Source: Apteryx mantelli
Lineage: Eukaryota > Chordata > Aves > Apterygiformes > Apterygidae
Length of the DNA stretch: 64,000 nt
Direction of reading: 5' to 3'
Assembly: GCF_036417845.1 (NCBI RefSeq)
Contig: NC_089990.1
Coordinates: forward strand, 3,608,001 to 3,672,000
The position numbers and the translations under genes are program-made. The notes below the pieces were generated by a model that saw only the letters and a list, made by a program, of their open reading frames with translations, searched no databases and was not told the origin of the DNA. Below are positions 42,901 to 54,900 of this stretch, one piece after another. Each line of letters opens with the position of its first letter. Positions within the stretch are counted from its first letter, which is position 1.

Positions 42901-45900
42901 AGCAGGGAGAACTCCTGCACAGCCAGCTGCCGCCTGAAAACGAAGCTCAGCACCCCATGGCGGCAGATGATCAGTGGCCCAATGAGGCCAGAGTGAAGAT
43001 CCTTCTCCTGCCGGGAAGCCGGGAAAAGACAGGTTTGCCTCAGAGGGGGAGGTAGTGCTGATGCCAGCGAGCTGGCGTAGCGCTGGGGAAAGTGGTGGAG
43101 TCCTGGTTCCCACCGCAACTGTCCTGTGTACAGGGCCTGGCCTGAGCGGGGTGGCAGGGACATACCGGGCTTCACTGGGGGATCCCCCCTCTGTCCCCAG
43201 CTAATAAGGGCTGCACGGTGTTTTCACCTGCTTTCAGAGGAAGTGGCGTCTGTGCATCTGTCCAACTGTCCAACAGTGCCTGCCCTACTAATATTGGAAT
43301 CCAAGGGCCAAATTCAACCAGGTTTGGCAGAGGGGAAATGGATTCAAGAATGGGCATTTCCTACAAGTCTCACAAAAATTTGCAACTAGGGAAAGGGAAG
43401 AAACACAAATGGGGAAGGGAAGGGAAAGCAGCAACGTAACTTCATCACTGTATTAGACAGCTGAGAATCCACGCTGCCAAGGGCTGCTTTGAGCACACCA
43501 CCATAGGAAAAGCCTTGACCCCCCCACAGCCAGAGCCCCAGGCGTGCTGCGAGATGTTCAGTCTACCCAGGACTGCCCCGTGCCACAGGTTCCCACCCAC
43601 CAGGTCCATGCTGGAGAAGTAAGCCCAGGCCTTGCAGTCAAACTCCTGGCTGGTGGGTGCCATCTGGGGCAGGACTTTCCAGGAGTACTGCCGGAGCTCG
43701 CCAGGCTGCACTGCCTCCTGGCCCTGCGTCGCACCGTGCGTCTCCTCGTAGGCTTGCAGCGTGGAGTGGAAGGAGAAGGGCCGTGAGGCCAGATTCTTGA
43801 ACGTAACCTGTGCCGAAGGGAAAGTGAAGCTGAAGGAGCGTCGGACAGGGCTACGCACAGCTCTTAGAGAGCCCTGGTCCACAGAGCAGGGCTCGGATCC
43901 AGTCCCAGCCAGCTGGTGGGAAGAAGGCAGCCGTGTCCCCGGTGCCCAGACCCGCAGATGGGCCCCATGCCTCAGCCAACCACTGCTGAACCCCAGTCTG
44001 GGTCTGCAGTGTGATCCTCGGAGGAAAGCGCATCCCAGACATGTCAGCAGGATGAGGCTCTCCCCTGGCTTAATGGGAGCCCAGCAGAGCTGAGCCAAGG
44101 TCAGCTACATGAATTCTCTCCGCAGCCCAAAGGTGCTGAATCCATCCTGGGGAAGATTTCAGTGAAAGCTGGGCAACTTCTCCAGGTATAGGAGTCCTGA
44201 GCCTGGTCAGGGGCCCTTCACCTGGTCCTTGGGTTGATGCTGAAGGACCTTTGATGGTGAGTGAACCCAGAGCCTGCTCTCACGCAGGGATCCTGAAGGA
44301 GCTGTGCTGAACCCTGTTTGGCTCAATCCCCATTTCACAATTTCTTTACCCAAAAGGTGGCAGAGCCCAGGAGCTGTCCGGGCTTTGCTGCTGCAGGGAG
44401 CGGGTCTGTCTCAAGCACAGGACTTTGCAGCTGCCTTTGCTGTAACACCTCGAGGTTCCTGTTGGCCCATTTCTCCAGCTGCTGAGGTTCCTCAGAATGG
44501 AGGCCCTGCCTCTGATCTGGTGCCATCCGTGTGCCACACAGGGTGCCAGCAGGGCAGCTTCTGCCCCTCAAGCCCTCGGGATGAATCCACAGGAACCACA
44601 GAGCCCACAGGCCTACCAGAGGCAGGGGGGAAGGGGGGGGGGGAAATTTCAGGGTTTGTAGGGAACGAGAACTTTCAATTCACCATGATGACATCTTCAA
44701 CTTCTGCCCTGATGTACGGCCCAAGGATGCCCAAGTGCTCATCCAGCTCTCCGCGCATCAGCGGCTGAGTGAAGGAGTTGTCCAAGTACTCTCGGAAAAC
44801 CACCTTGCGGTACTGCCGGAAAGGCTTCCTCCTGCCGCCCAAGGGGTCCCTGCAGGGATGAGGGTGGTTATGCAGGTTGGGGCAGTCCCCTTGAGGGAGG
44901 GCAGCCGTGGCAGGGCTGGTGTGGGACCCCGGGTGCAGCCACGTGCGCCCATGCAAAGTCTGCACCCCAGTGTCCCGCACAGCTCCAGGCCTGCTTCCTC
45001 CTCCAGGAGCACTTCTGAGTCATCAATGATAGCCTAAACACGTGGGCTCCCTCAAAGCCTTGACTGCATGGTCCAGGCAGGAGCCACCAGACCATGCTCA
45101 TGGGTGCCCAGGGACAGCTCTTGAGCTGGCCGGAAAGCTGAGCGATTTGTGGGAGTGAATGGGGCAGATCTGATTCACCAGCAAAGCAGGGCTGCCGGGC
45201 AGACCCTGGAGGATCTCTGATCCATTTGCAAGGAAGCTCAAGGTCACGAGATACAAAAATCTCTGTGAGGAGAGATGGCTCTGGGAGCATCCTTCTACCA
45301 GCCACATTGCCCACAGATCTGTGATCCCACCTGCCAGGAGCCACCGACTCACACATCGAGCCATGCCATGCAGTGCTAGGGGAATGCGCAGGGGCCGGTG
45401 GCACTTACGTGGCTTTCAGGAAGTGCTGGGGTCTCTGATTCCCATATTCCCACATCACCTCGACTGCTGCAATGAAATACTGCCTGATCTCCCCCTGGAA
45501 GGAACGTGGGTCATGCTCCTCTTCCCCGTAGATGTCAAAGTCCTCCATGGTCTGCTCTGTGTCACCGTACTCATCATAGTCTGGCTTGTCAGTCTTTGGC
45601 CTCGAGATGCTGGAACCAGTCCTGTTTAGAGCCGAGCTCCCCAGGTGGTGTGGGGCACGGCTCCTCTTCTCAGCTGGGCTGCTGCTCTCCCCATGCTCCT
45701 CAGGACCTCCGAGGCCCTGGCCCTCTCTCCTCCCAGCTTGTCTGAGGACGTCTTCCCCTCCAAGCACCTGTCGTGCATCCGAACTGGCTTGTGCATATTT
45801 GTGTGGTTTCTCAATAGCGCTGTGGTTGAGAGCGGGGTCACTTGGGGACAGGGAATAGTTCTTGGAGGCCAGTTTCGTAGGGATTTCTGCCGGGCTTCGC

Positions 45901-48900
45901 CCAGATGTGCGCCCAGGCGCATAGTCCTTCTCAGCATCGGCCTCGAGCTGCCGAGGCTGGGGACTGAACCAGGGGCTTTCCTGACCTTGCTGCTCCACAG
46001 AGTTTGTCTCCTCCTCCATCAGGCTTCTGTTCTGAGCCTGCTCACTCCAAGGAGCCCTCCAGACTGCATCTCTGCCCTGCTGCCACTCGGCTAAAGCTGG
46101 GCTCTCCATGTCCCCAGTGTGTCCCACCGCTCCAGGCAGGGCTGGGTCCCAGTTTGAGGCCGGGTCTCTAGCCACAGTGACAGCCTTCATTTCTGAGCTG
46201 CTGGCAGCAGTCACCTTCTTGTTCTCTGGTGTTCCCAGCACAGGGAAGGGGCTCCCATGGGGCTGAGCCCCCTCGCTGATGCTCTGGTCACCCCTGCCTG
46301 GGTTCAGCCACCCCTTAGGATGTGGTGTCTCGGGGGTCTGGCCAGACAGACCCTGCTCCACTTTGTTACCCTCAGAGAGGGGTTCTCTGCTGCCAGGTGA
46401 ACTGGCATTTGGAAGACCTGGACCACGCATCAACCCTCCTGCCTCAGGCTGAGGCACTGTCCCTGGGACAGGAACCTCCTCCTCGCTCTCCACTGACCTG
46501 GCTTGTCGGTGCCTGAGATCAGGGCCACCCAAGCTCAGCGCTGGACCTCTCTGTTTAAATCTCTCCTGGCTTTTTAAGAAAGCATTTTGTGAGTGCCTCG
46601 TTTCATTGGCCACGACATCAGATTTGGGAAAGGCATGACTGTCCGTCTCTGGCAACCCCTTGGCCGCTACAGCATCTTGAAAAACTGCCTCCAGAATCAA
46701 TTCATCTGTCTCTTCTGTCGTGATATGACCAGAAGGCTCAAGGTCATTGCTGTGCACAAAGGCAGTTTCCAGAGGGCTTGTGCCTTTGGCAGATTTGCCG
46801 GCTTCTAGTTCCATGGCACTTTTTGCAAGCGAGGAGTTACTCTCCTCTGGGAAGATTTGACCTTGTACAGATTTGCTGGGTCCCACATCTGACAAAGAAC
46901 CATTCTCCACTTCAAAAGCTTCAGAAAAGCCTTGTGAAACCACTTCAGGAGGTCTTTTTTCTAGCCTTGCATCTAGCTCCTTTGAAGAATTATTGCTTCC
47001 TTCAGTGTGACTCTGAACTACAGCTTGAGAAGTCCTGTTGTCTTCTCTTTTGTCTGAAGATGCTGAAGGATTAGACAGTGTGAAAGAGGAATTACTATCG
47101 GTACTAAAGGTCAGTTCTGTATTTATTGTTTCCCTTGACTTGTATAGATTTAAGGATACTTTATCAGTCCCTTTTAGTGACTCGTCTTTAGCACTCTGTG
47201 AAGACATGCCTTGAAGCCCTGGATTGTGCTCCAGGTCATTCGGATGGAATGAGCTCCTGTTCTCTACAAGAGGAGCTCTGCTAGCAGCAAAAGAAATCGT
47301 TTCCCACAAGCCTATTGTACGTGACTCCTTCTGCTCTCCCGACTGAATAGTTGGTTGAGGTTCTGCTTCAAGCATCTGTAATGTACTAGCAGACTGGATC
47401 ATCATCCCTTTTACTGGATCCTGCAATTCTGAGCTTTTTGTCACCTTCTCTCCTGCCAGAGCATCTTCTGGCGCCGGTGTGGCCTGGTGCAGCCATCGCT
47501 GACCTGTTTCTGAGCTCGCAGTACCGTGGACCCTTTCACTGACACTTGCTGAGCTTTCTCCAGGTGGGAGAGCCCCAAATCCTTGAACCTGGCTGATGGC
47601 TTTTGATAATTCTTCTTCATCTTCCAGGAAGGATTCATAAGACACTGGGTCATAGTTTGTCTCTGGCAAAGAGGACATGGAGATATCAGCTGGATGTGGG
47701 ATTGTTCCTGAAAATATTGATGTGCCATTTGAAGGGGGATCGGAATTACTGCCATTGCTCAGCAGGGCCCCGTGGCTGGGTTTTGTTAAGCACAGTCTTG
47801 GCTTCTCTGTCTCGCTGCTTGAAGAAGTGACATTGTTTGGCTGCTTATTCACACATGGCCTGCGCCACCTCTTTCTCTTAGAGAAGCCCCTGGGTTGTAA
47901 TTCAAAGGCGTCCTCTTCCTCATAATCCACATAATCTTCCTCATCATCAAAATATTGTTCAGGCTGGCACTGAGAGACTGTGAACTTGGCGTGCATCCCT
48001 CGGTCTCTGAAATCAGGGTTCAGGCACCCCAGCATCCAGATGCCTGTCTCCGGAAAGGACAAGAGGACATCATCAGCCCGTTGCACTGGGAAATCAGGAG
48101 AGTTGCCACCCCCACGGCATTCCCTTGCTAGCACATCCTGTATGCTAAGGCAGCCTCCAACTCGTGCTAGTGATTTCCTGTTTTCATAATCCCTAAAACA
48201 TCTTCCACCCAGACTCACAAGACATCAGGGTTGCTGGCAACATTAGAACTGCTCCTGACAAGTAATGTTAGCAAGGTCGGTGTTTCCTGACAGAGCTAGA
48301 GAGCTATGTGCACCGGCAAGGCCTCAGCAGCAGCTTGGCAAGAACCAGTTAATACAGTGAGAATCTGCAGTGCCTTCAGGCTTATTCCCAGCAGCAGGGT
48401 AATCACCATCATCCACCCCCAAAGACATGCCTGTGCTGTCAAATATAGCTCTCTCCCAGACCCAGTCATCACGTCTTTCCCACTCGGGGAAAACGAAACG
48501 AATACCCAGCCTCTTGCTCACATCCCCAGCCAACGCGTTTGCTGCCCACAGCGCCTCTCCTGCAGGTGACAAGAGCGGATGGGGAGGGATGTAATAACCA
48601 CGCTCTGACGCTGGAGTGAGCTGTCATCTCCTGCTAGCGGAGCTGCTTGCTTTGTTTATATCGGCAAGCAAAAAAACAGAGCTCAAGCGGATGAAATGTT
48701 TGGCTGGGATTTAGAAAACTGCCTAGGCTGTCTAGAAACCGTGTCAGCTTGGCTCAGCAGCAGCACTCCCAAGCCTTCCCAAGGCCACAGCCTGCGACGG
48801 GCGTCGGTGTTACCCTTCGGGCAGGGCCCTGCTTCCTCCCCGCAGCAGCATCGGGGTATGTGGGGAGAGACGGGCTGTAGCACTGCGGTGCCCCCAGCCC

Positions 48901-51900
48901 TCCGGGGTGCAGGAGAAGCAAGCCGCTTGCTAGTGCTGTCCCCAGCAGCACTTCTGCCACCCTCCATGGCCAAGGCTCCTGTCTTTGACAGCAAGTCCCT
49001 GAACAGGGCATGTCGGGATTCATCACCAGTTGGGTGCTGGTACCCACAGCCACGTGGCAGAGAGGGCTTAGACATGATTAGACACATGACCAGCACATCG
49101 GTGTCTGCAATCCAGCCACAAGCCGTGCTGAACCCACAGCGAGGACAGCACTGCTGCTCCACTCAGCCTCCGATCTCCGAGCCAAGGGCACACAGGCACG
49201 AGGCCCATGGGGCTTGTGTTACTGCAATCAGTTTATCAGCTTGATACTGCACGTGTCCTTAACACACCCTAACTATGAAGTCAAACACAGTAATTTAAGC
49301 CCTTTCTTTGGTTTAAACTTCGGGGGGATTTTAGTCATTGTCTTTCACTTTGCCATTTCATCACCACATCCATTGTTCATCCTTTGCTCGCAGGGCTGCT
49401 GAAACACGATCGGGTAGTAGAGCCCAGCACCACCACGACTGAAGATGCTCACTCATCTCTCCTATGATACCCAGCCTGTAGGTTTGTAGAACAGCCCGTG
49501 TTACTAACCTGGCTTTTCCAAGCTCATGAAGACCGTTTCTCCGGAAAATGGGAAAAGGGTAAGCACATCCTCAAAGACCGTGTTGCGTTTGAATGTGTTT
49601 CCCATGAAGAAGACAGAGAGGAAATCTGTCTGGGCCCCAACGCTTAGGACGTACCAGTACACAACTTCATTCAGGCAGAGGTTCAGTTGGAGGTTGTCAA
49701 AGACAAAGCCGTTAATAGCTGGAAAAGAGAAGGGGGGGGGGTGAGACATTTCAGCAGGGCTCAGCTCTCCCACGGTTGCTGCGCTGCTGCATGTTCCCTG
49801 CACGTGAGGGGTGGCTTGGGCAAGTGTGCGGGGCTTCAGTTCATCACCCGCGCTCAAGATGCCTGTGCCCTGGAGCAGAGATGGAGGCTTTTGTGGGGAC
49901 ACCCTGGCTCAGGCACTCACTGTGCATCATGTTGGAGATGTAGAACTGGGGGTCCTGCGTGTCCACATGGGCTGGGTCAGTGCAGAACCGCTGGATGTTC
50001 TCCGCCAGATACCAGCTGCGATTCTCATCAAAGACCGAAAACAGTACCAACCTCGTCTCATCCGACATCATCTGGAAGGCAGAGAGGGAAGGAGTAATTC
50101 CTGGTCTGATTAGAGAGGCCCACAGGTCCCAGCGTGACTGCTGGGTGGATGTGAAGTGGTTTACTGCTCATTCAGAGGGGTTAGGTCCACATCTGGAGAG
50201 AATGGAGCATGGGAAGGAAGATGGGGAACGCAGGGGGATTGGGACTGAAGATGGGGTTGTAGAGGGCAGGAAGAGAAACTACAGGCAATTTTGGTTTTAC
50301 CAAAACATTCCACCCACCACAGTTATTCCAGCTTTTCAGTCTGGCAGTTAAGGTGACAAAGCATCCGCCTCTCAGAGGAAATAAGATGCTCTCTCTCTGC
50401 CACACCTGGAAAGACCCACCTGATTTCCCCTCTGATCCATGGATTTCTTAAAGCAGATCAAGAGGGGGCCAATCAGGCCTGAGGCCGTGTCTCGGGTCGG
50501 GTCGATGGAGCTGTAGTAGAAACGGGTGAGGCAGCGAGGATCCGCCTGTGTTGGCCCGTCCTCGGTTGTGACCCTCCAGCTGTAGGTGAACGACTGCCCA
50601 GGGAGAACAGGAATGTCCTTCACATCCCTAGCTGGTAACACACAGACAAAGGGCAGATAATGTTAGGTCAGGGCTGTTCCTGCAAGGGGTGATCCCGCTC
50701 TATAAAACAGTTCAGAAAGGAGGTTTCCCGACCACACGAGCCACATGGAAAACTACCGAAACCCGGGCACAAAGGCGTTGTGGTGGCACAAAAGGGACTT
50801 CTCTTCGGATGCTCCCGAAGTCACTCGAATCCCAAGGTGGAGCTTGAGCAGCAAGGACACACAACACAGGTTCTGCCAAGCAGTGCAGACATGCTGGTGC
50901 CATCACGCGATGCAAGATCCCAGGGACAAAGGCTGCCGTGGGCATCGGGACAACCCAGCACGAGGGACGGAGGTGACAGTCCAAGCTCCCCGGCCACGCT
51001 GGGGAGGCATGCTGGCTGCTAGCTCCCGCAGCAGTCCTGGCTGCTCACACAGAGTTTATCCGGACAAAAGGAGCCCCTGGAGCCAGCTGAGGATTGAGAG
51101 CTGTGTGCCTATGCTTGAAAGCCCTTGAGACTAATGCAGGCTGGAAAGTTTGTCTGCTCTGGCCTGACTAGGGGAGTTTGCAGATGACGGTACAGAGCTG
51201 GGCAGAAGGAGTAACATGGGTGAAAAACAAGGAAAGGTAGGGTTTTAGCCGAATACAGCCTAAGACCCTAAGAAAAGCAGGGAGGACATGGGAAGAAATA
51301 GAGGGAAAATTCAAATACAAATAAATCCAGGCCCACTCAACAGGTTCTTGCACTGACATGGCCTTTCGAAAGACCTTTGTCTGCTCTAAATGCCCAGCCC
51401 AGCTGTGAAAGCACGGTTTCCCCAGCTCACATATCAGTCAGGGGCAGGAACAGCCCTTTTTGTCTAGACGCCCCAGAGTAGCATCCCCCTTGGCTCCAGG
51501 ACCACAACTCGCCCACCTTCACTGAGCGAGTGGCTGGCAAAGTTGGCAAGCTGTGTCTGACCAGGGGGACGTTGGCAGCGGGGCAGGGACAGGGCTCCCT
51601 GCTCCCTTGCGTGGCTTGACTCCCTTAGTGCTGCCATCCGATGGGCTGCTCTGCCCTTTTGACTCTCCTGAAGGAAAACCTTAATTTAGATAGTAATGGG
51701 TCACAAAGATGAACTAGTTCTCTAAACTCCTTAGCGGCTGCCGTCCCGGTTCTGCCACTTCTGCTGCAGCGGAGGAATTTGTCCCCAGTCTCTGCAATTG
51801 CCCCCATCGTTGTAACCCTCCAGAAAGTGCAGGTATGGGGGGGGGGGGGAGGGATGGTGTGTGATTTTGCCCTGGCGGGATGCAGGGTGGATTTGCAGGA

Positions 51901-54900
51901 GCAGTGTCCTTGGGAGCATGCCGGCAGGATGCAGGATGGCCTTGTGCAAGCAGTGTCCCGGGAAGCATCCGGGCAGGGGACAAAAGCAGTGCTGGGAAGG
52001 GGAGGTGGTAACTCAGCAACCTCGGAGCAAAAAACCACAAAGCCCCTCTCTGCCAGGAGAGGTAGAGAGCCTGAATCACAACGAAAACCCTGCATTAAAG
52101 AGGGCAGGAGGGAGCCCAGGGAAGGATGACTACGAGCAAACTGGCAAACGCTGGCAGGATCAGCGACGGTGGTTGCAGCCCACAGGTCGGCTTGCTGATG
52201 TCATGTCAGGCCCAGTTCTCAGCCCTGCTTTTGATCTCATGCTAGTTTTATGCCTTTGACACCGTCAGTGTGGTGGAGAGGAGAGTCAGGGCTGTGGAGA
52301 AGAGCAACCATACACAGTGGTGTCTGCGCTGCACCCTGGGGTTACAGGCGGCAGGACTGACGTGTGGTGGCTTCATGAAGCATCCTCTGAAGGGTATTAA
52401 CTGCCCCAGTTTGTCAAACAGTGATTCATCAAGGCAAGCAGCGAGCTGGGACTCAGACCTTGTTTCTGATCCCACCTCTGACACTGCTTTGCTGGGTGAC
52501 CTTTGGCCAATCTCCCGTGTCTCGCATCTTGGTTTCCCCATAAGGCACGCCCAGGGATGCTGACTTCCTTTGCAAAGCACCGGGATGCCACAGGGATGCA
52601 GCATTTCCAGGGAAAGTGATCTTGCACTAAACGCGGGTGCACCTGACGGCAGTCACCGGGGACGTGCACGGGCGCCGGGCCAGCTCTGTCTGCCGTCACG
52701 GCGGAGAGCTCGGGGAGCTCTGGGATGGCACTGCACTGGGGAAGCCTGGCAGGGCTCTCTCCTCAGTCCCAGCCCATGGGGGATGCTGACGGGACTGGTC
52801 CTGGGCAAAGACTGCCCTGAGGAAAGGCCTGTGCACCGGATGGTGATTTTGCTTTGGGCTCCTCTGCTCCTGAAGATAGGTACTGGCCAGGAAGCAAAGC
52901 TCTCTGTAATCTCATCAGAAAATTGAGGCCTCTGCGATGGACCATGCAACATGGTCCCAGGTCCTCGGCTGACAAGGCCCCCTCTTCCAGCCCATCACGC
53001 AGCCTTCCTTAAAGAGGGGGTTACACAGCACCAAAGGGGCATTAACCAAGAACTGACGTCATCTCCGGGAATAGCAGGGCTCAGGCACTCGGGAGGGATG
53101 AGTTAGCCGGTCTCATCACAGGCTGCAGGAATCTCTCCTGTCCCAGGAGAAGGGACAACCGGCCAACTGACCTCCTTAATTCCTGAGACCTCCCCACAGC
53201 CTTACCTTCAGAGACCTTCACGGCGTGGTATGGCCTTACGCTGGTGAGGCCGTGAGGGTAGATGTTGTAAGGCCGGCTTGCCAGATTCCTGAACACGATC
53301 TGAAATGAGAATGGCCAACAGGAACATTTAACACTTTGAGTGTCACGAACCCTTGAGGTTCCCCTCGGGACCCTCGCAGGGAGGGAGCTTGACTCTCGGG
53401 AAACACTGGGCAGCTGCCCTCTGGAATCAGCTGCTTGGCAATGTCCAGAGAGGAGCGAACCTGGAGGTGTCTGGGACCAAGAGGGAGGAGGCAGAATAGA
53501 CGACATGACTGTGTATTTCTCTACCAGTCTTTCCTGGAGGTGCCAATTTCAGGCACATTTTGGGAGGGCATGAAAACAGCGGATTTATTAAAGGGCAGGT
53601 TGCTATATTTAGTCTCACTTTCTGTATGAGACAGAAGAGCTCTTTCAACCCATAATGCCTCAGAGGACCTAGACACTGAGCACACACAGCAGTCAACAGC
53701 ATCAAAGTGCTCTCCACTTCACCATGTGAAGCCCTTTATTTACTTCCTTAAATAGCTCTGCCAGGGCTTTACCACAGGCATTACCTTCAGCTCCATGCCC
53801 ACAGCCACATGGAGAGCCCCAGGCAGAGAGCGGAAATGCAAAGCTGCTGGAAACCATCCCATTCCTCCTAGCAGCAAACAAGTCAAGTGGTCAATTAAGG
53901 GATATGGGGAGATACGAGCAACAATACCCGATACCGTACGGTAAGAGCACACAGATGGAGAAAAGTGGAGGATGAGAGGACACTTTTGTCTTAGAAGAAG
54001 GTGCTGAATACCATGTTCCATGGATGAATGCATGCAATTCCTAAGATGCCTACAATGAAGTCAAACCAAGGGAACTGGACCAAATCCTGTGCATCTCTGC
54101 TGAATTCACCAAGAGTTTTTATCTTTAGGTTTCAACAGCATCTTTCCTTCTGGTGAACTTTGGACATTACCAAACACAACAGATCTCATCAAGGATCTAT
54201 GTAAGACCCTAGCCACAAATAAAGAGCTATTAGGAGGCATAGCATCAAGCTCTGAAAATCCTCCTTCCAGTACCTCTTTGTGGAAAGCAATCCCTCCCTT
54301 ACCTTAAACTGGTCGCCAACTTCTCCCTTAAGGACAGGCCCCAGAATTCCCTTGTCTGGTTGAGCTGACACCTTGCGCTTCTTGAAGGTTGCATCCTCAT
54401 ACTCCACAAACATGACTTTCTTATACTTTGAACCAATCCGCTGAGGACCAGCCTCCAGAAACAGACTCGTGGTGTTTCTGCAGGAAAGACGTAGAGAAAG
54501 AGCAAACGGCCACATGTGGGATGCTGTGACACAGGCGCAGTAAGCAGCACGGCAACGGTCGTATCGAGAGCAAGAACCTCCATCTTCTGGGGGCCTGCAC
54601 AACCTCTCTGGGGACTGCCAGTGCAGAGACAGGAGCACCCATCCACATGATCACAATATGGATTCTGGTCAATAACATTACAAGCAATACTCATCGGTGT
54701 TGCAGGAACCTGAGGGAACACCAGCTATGGACCAGCCAGCTGCTGTATGAAGGCAAAACAAATAGATATTTCCTTCCCGGTAGGACATCCCAGCCCCCTT
54801 GAAAGAGCACCCAGTGCTTCTTTAAGGGAGGAACCTCAACCAGGCTGCATACTAGCAGCCTTGGGCTTACACTCTTCTGTCCTGAAGAGAAACGATGACT

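Noticed and set aside
45405-48218. Reading exon 14 as a 937-codon intronless gene
   Set aside because: The open frame has an internal acceptor at 48,044, and its content continues A2 and A3 of factor VIII; it is one exon.
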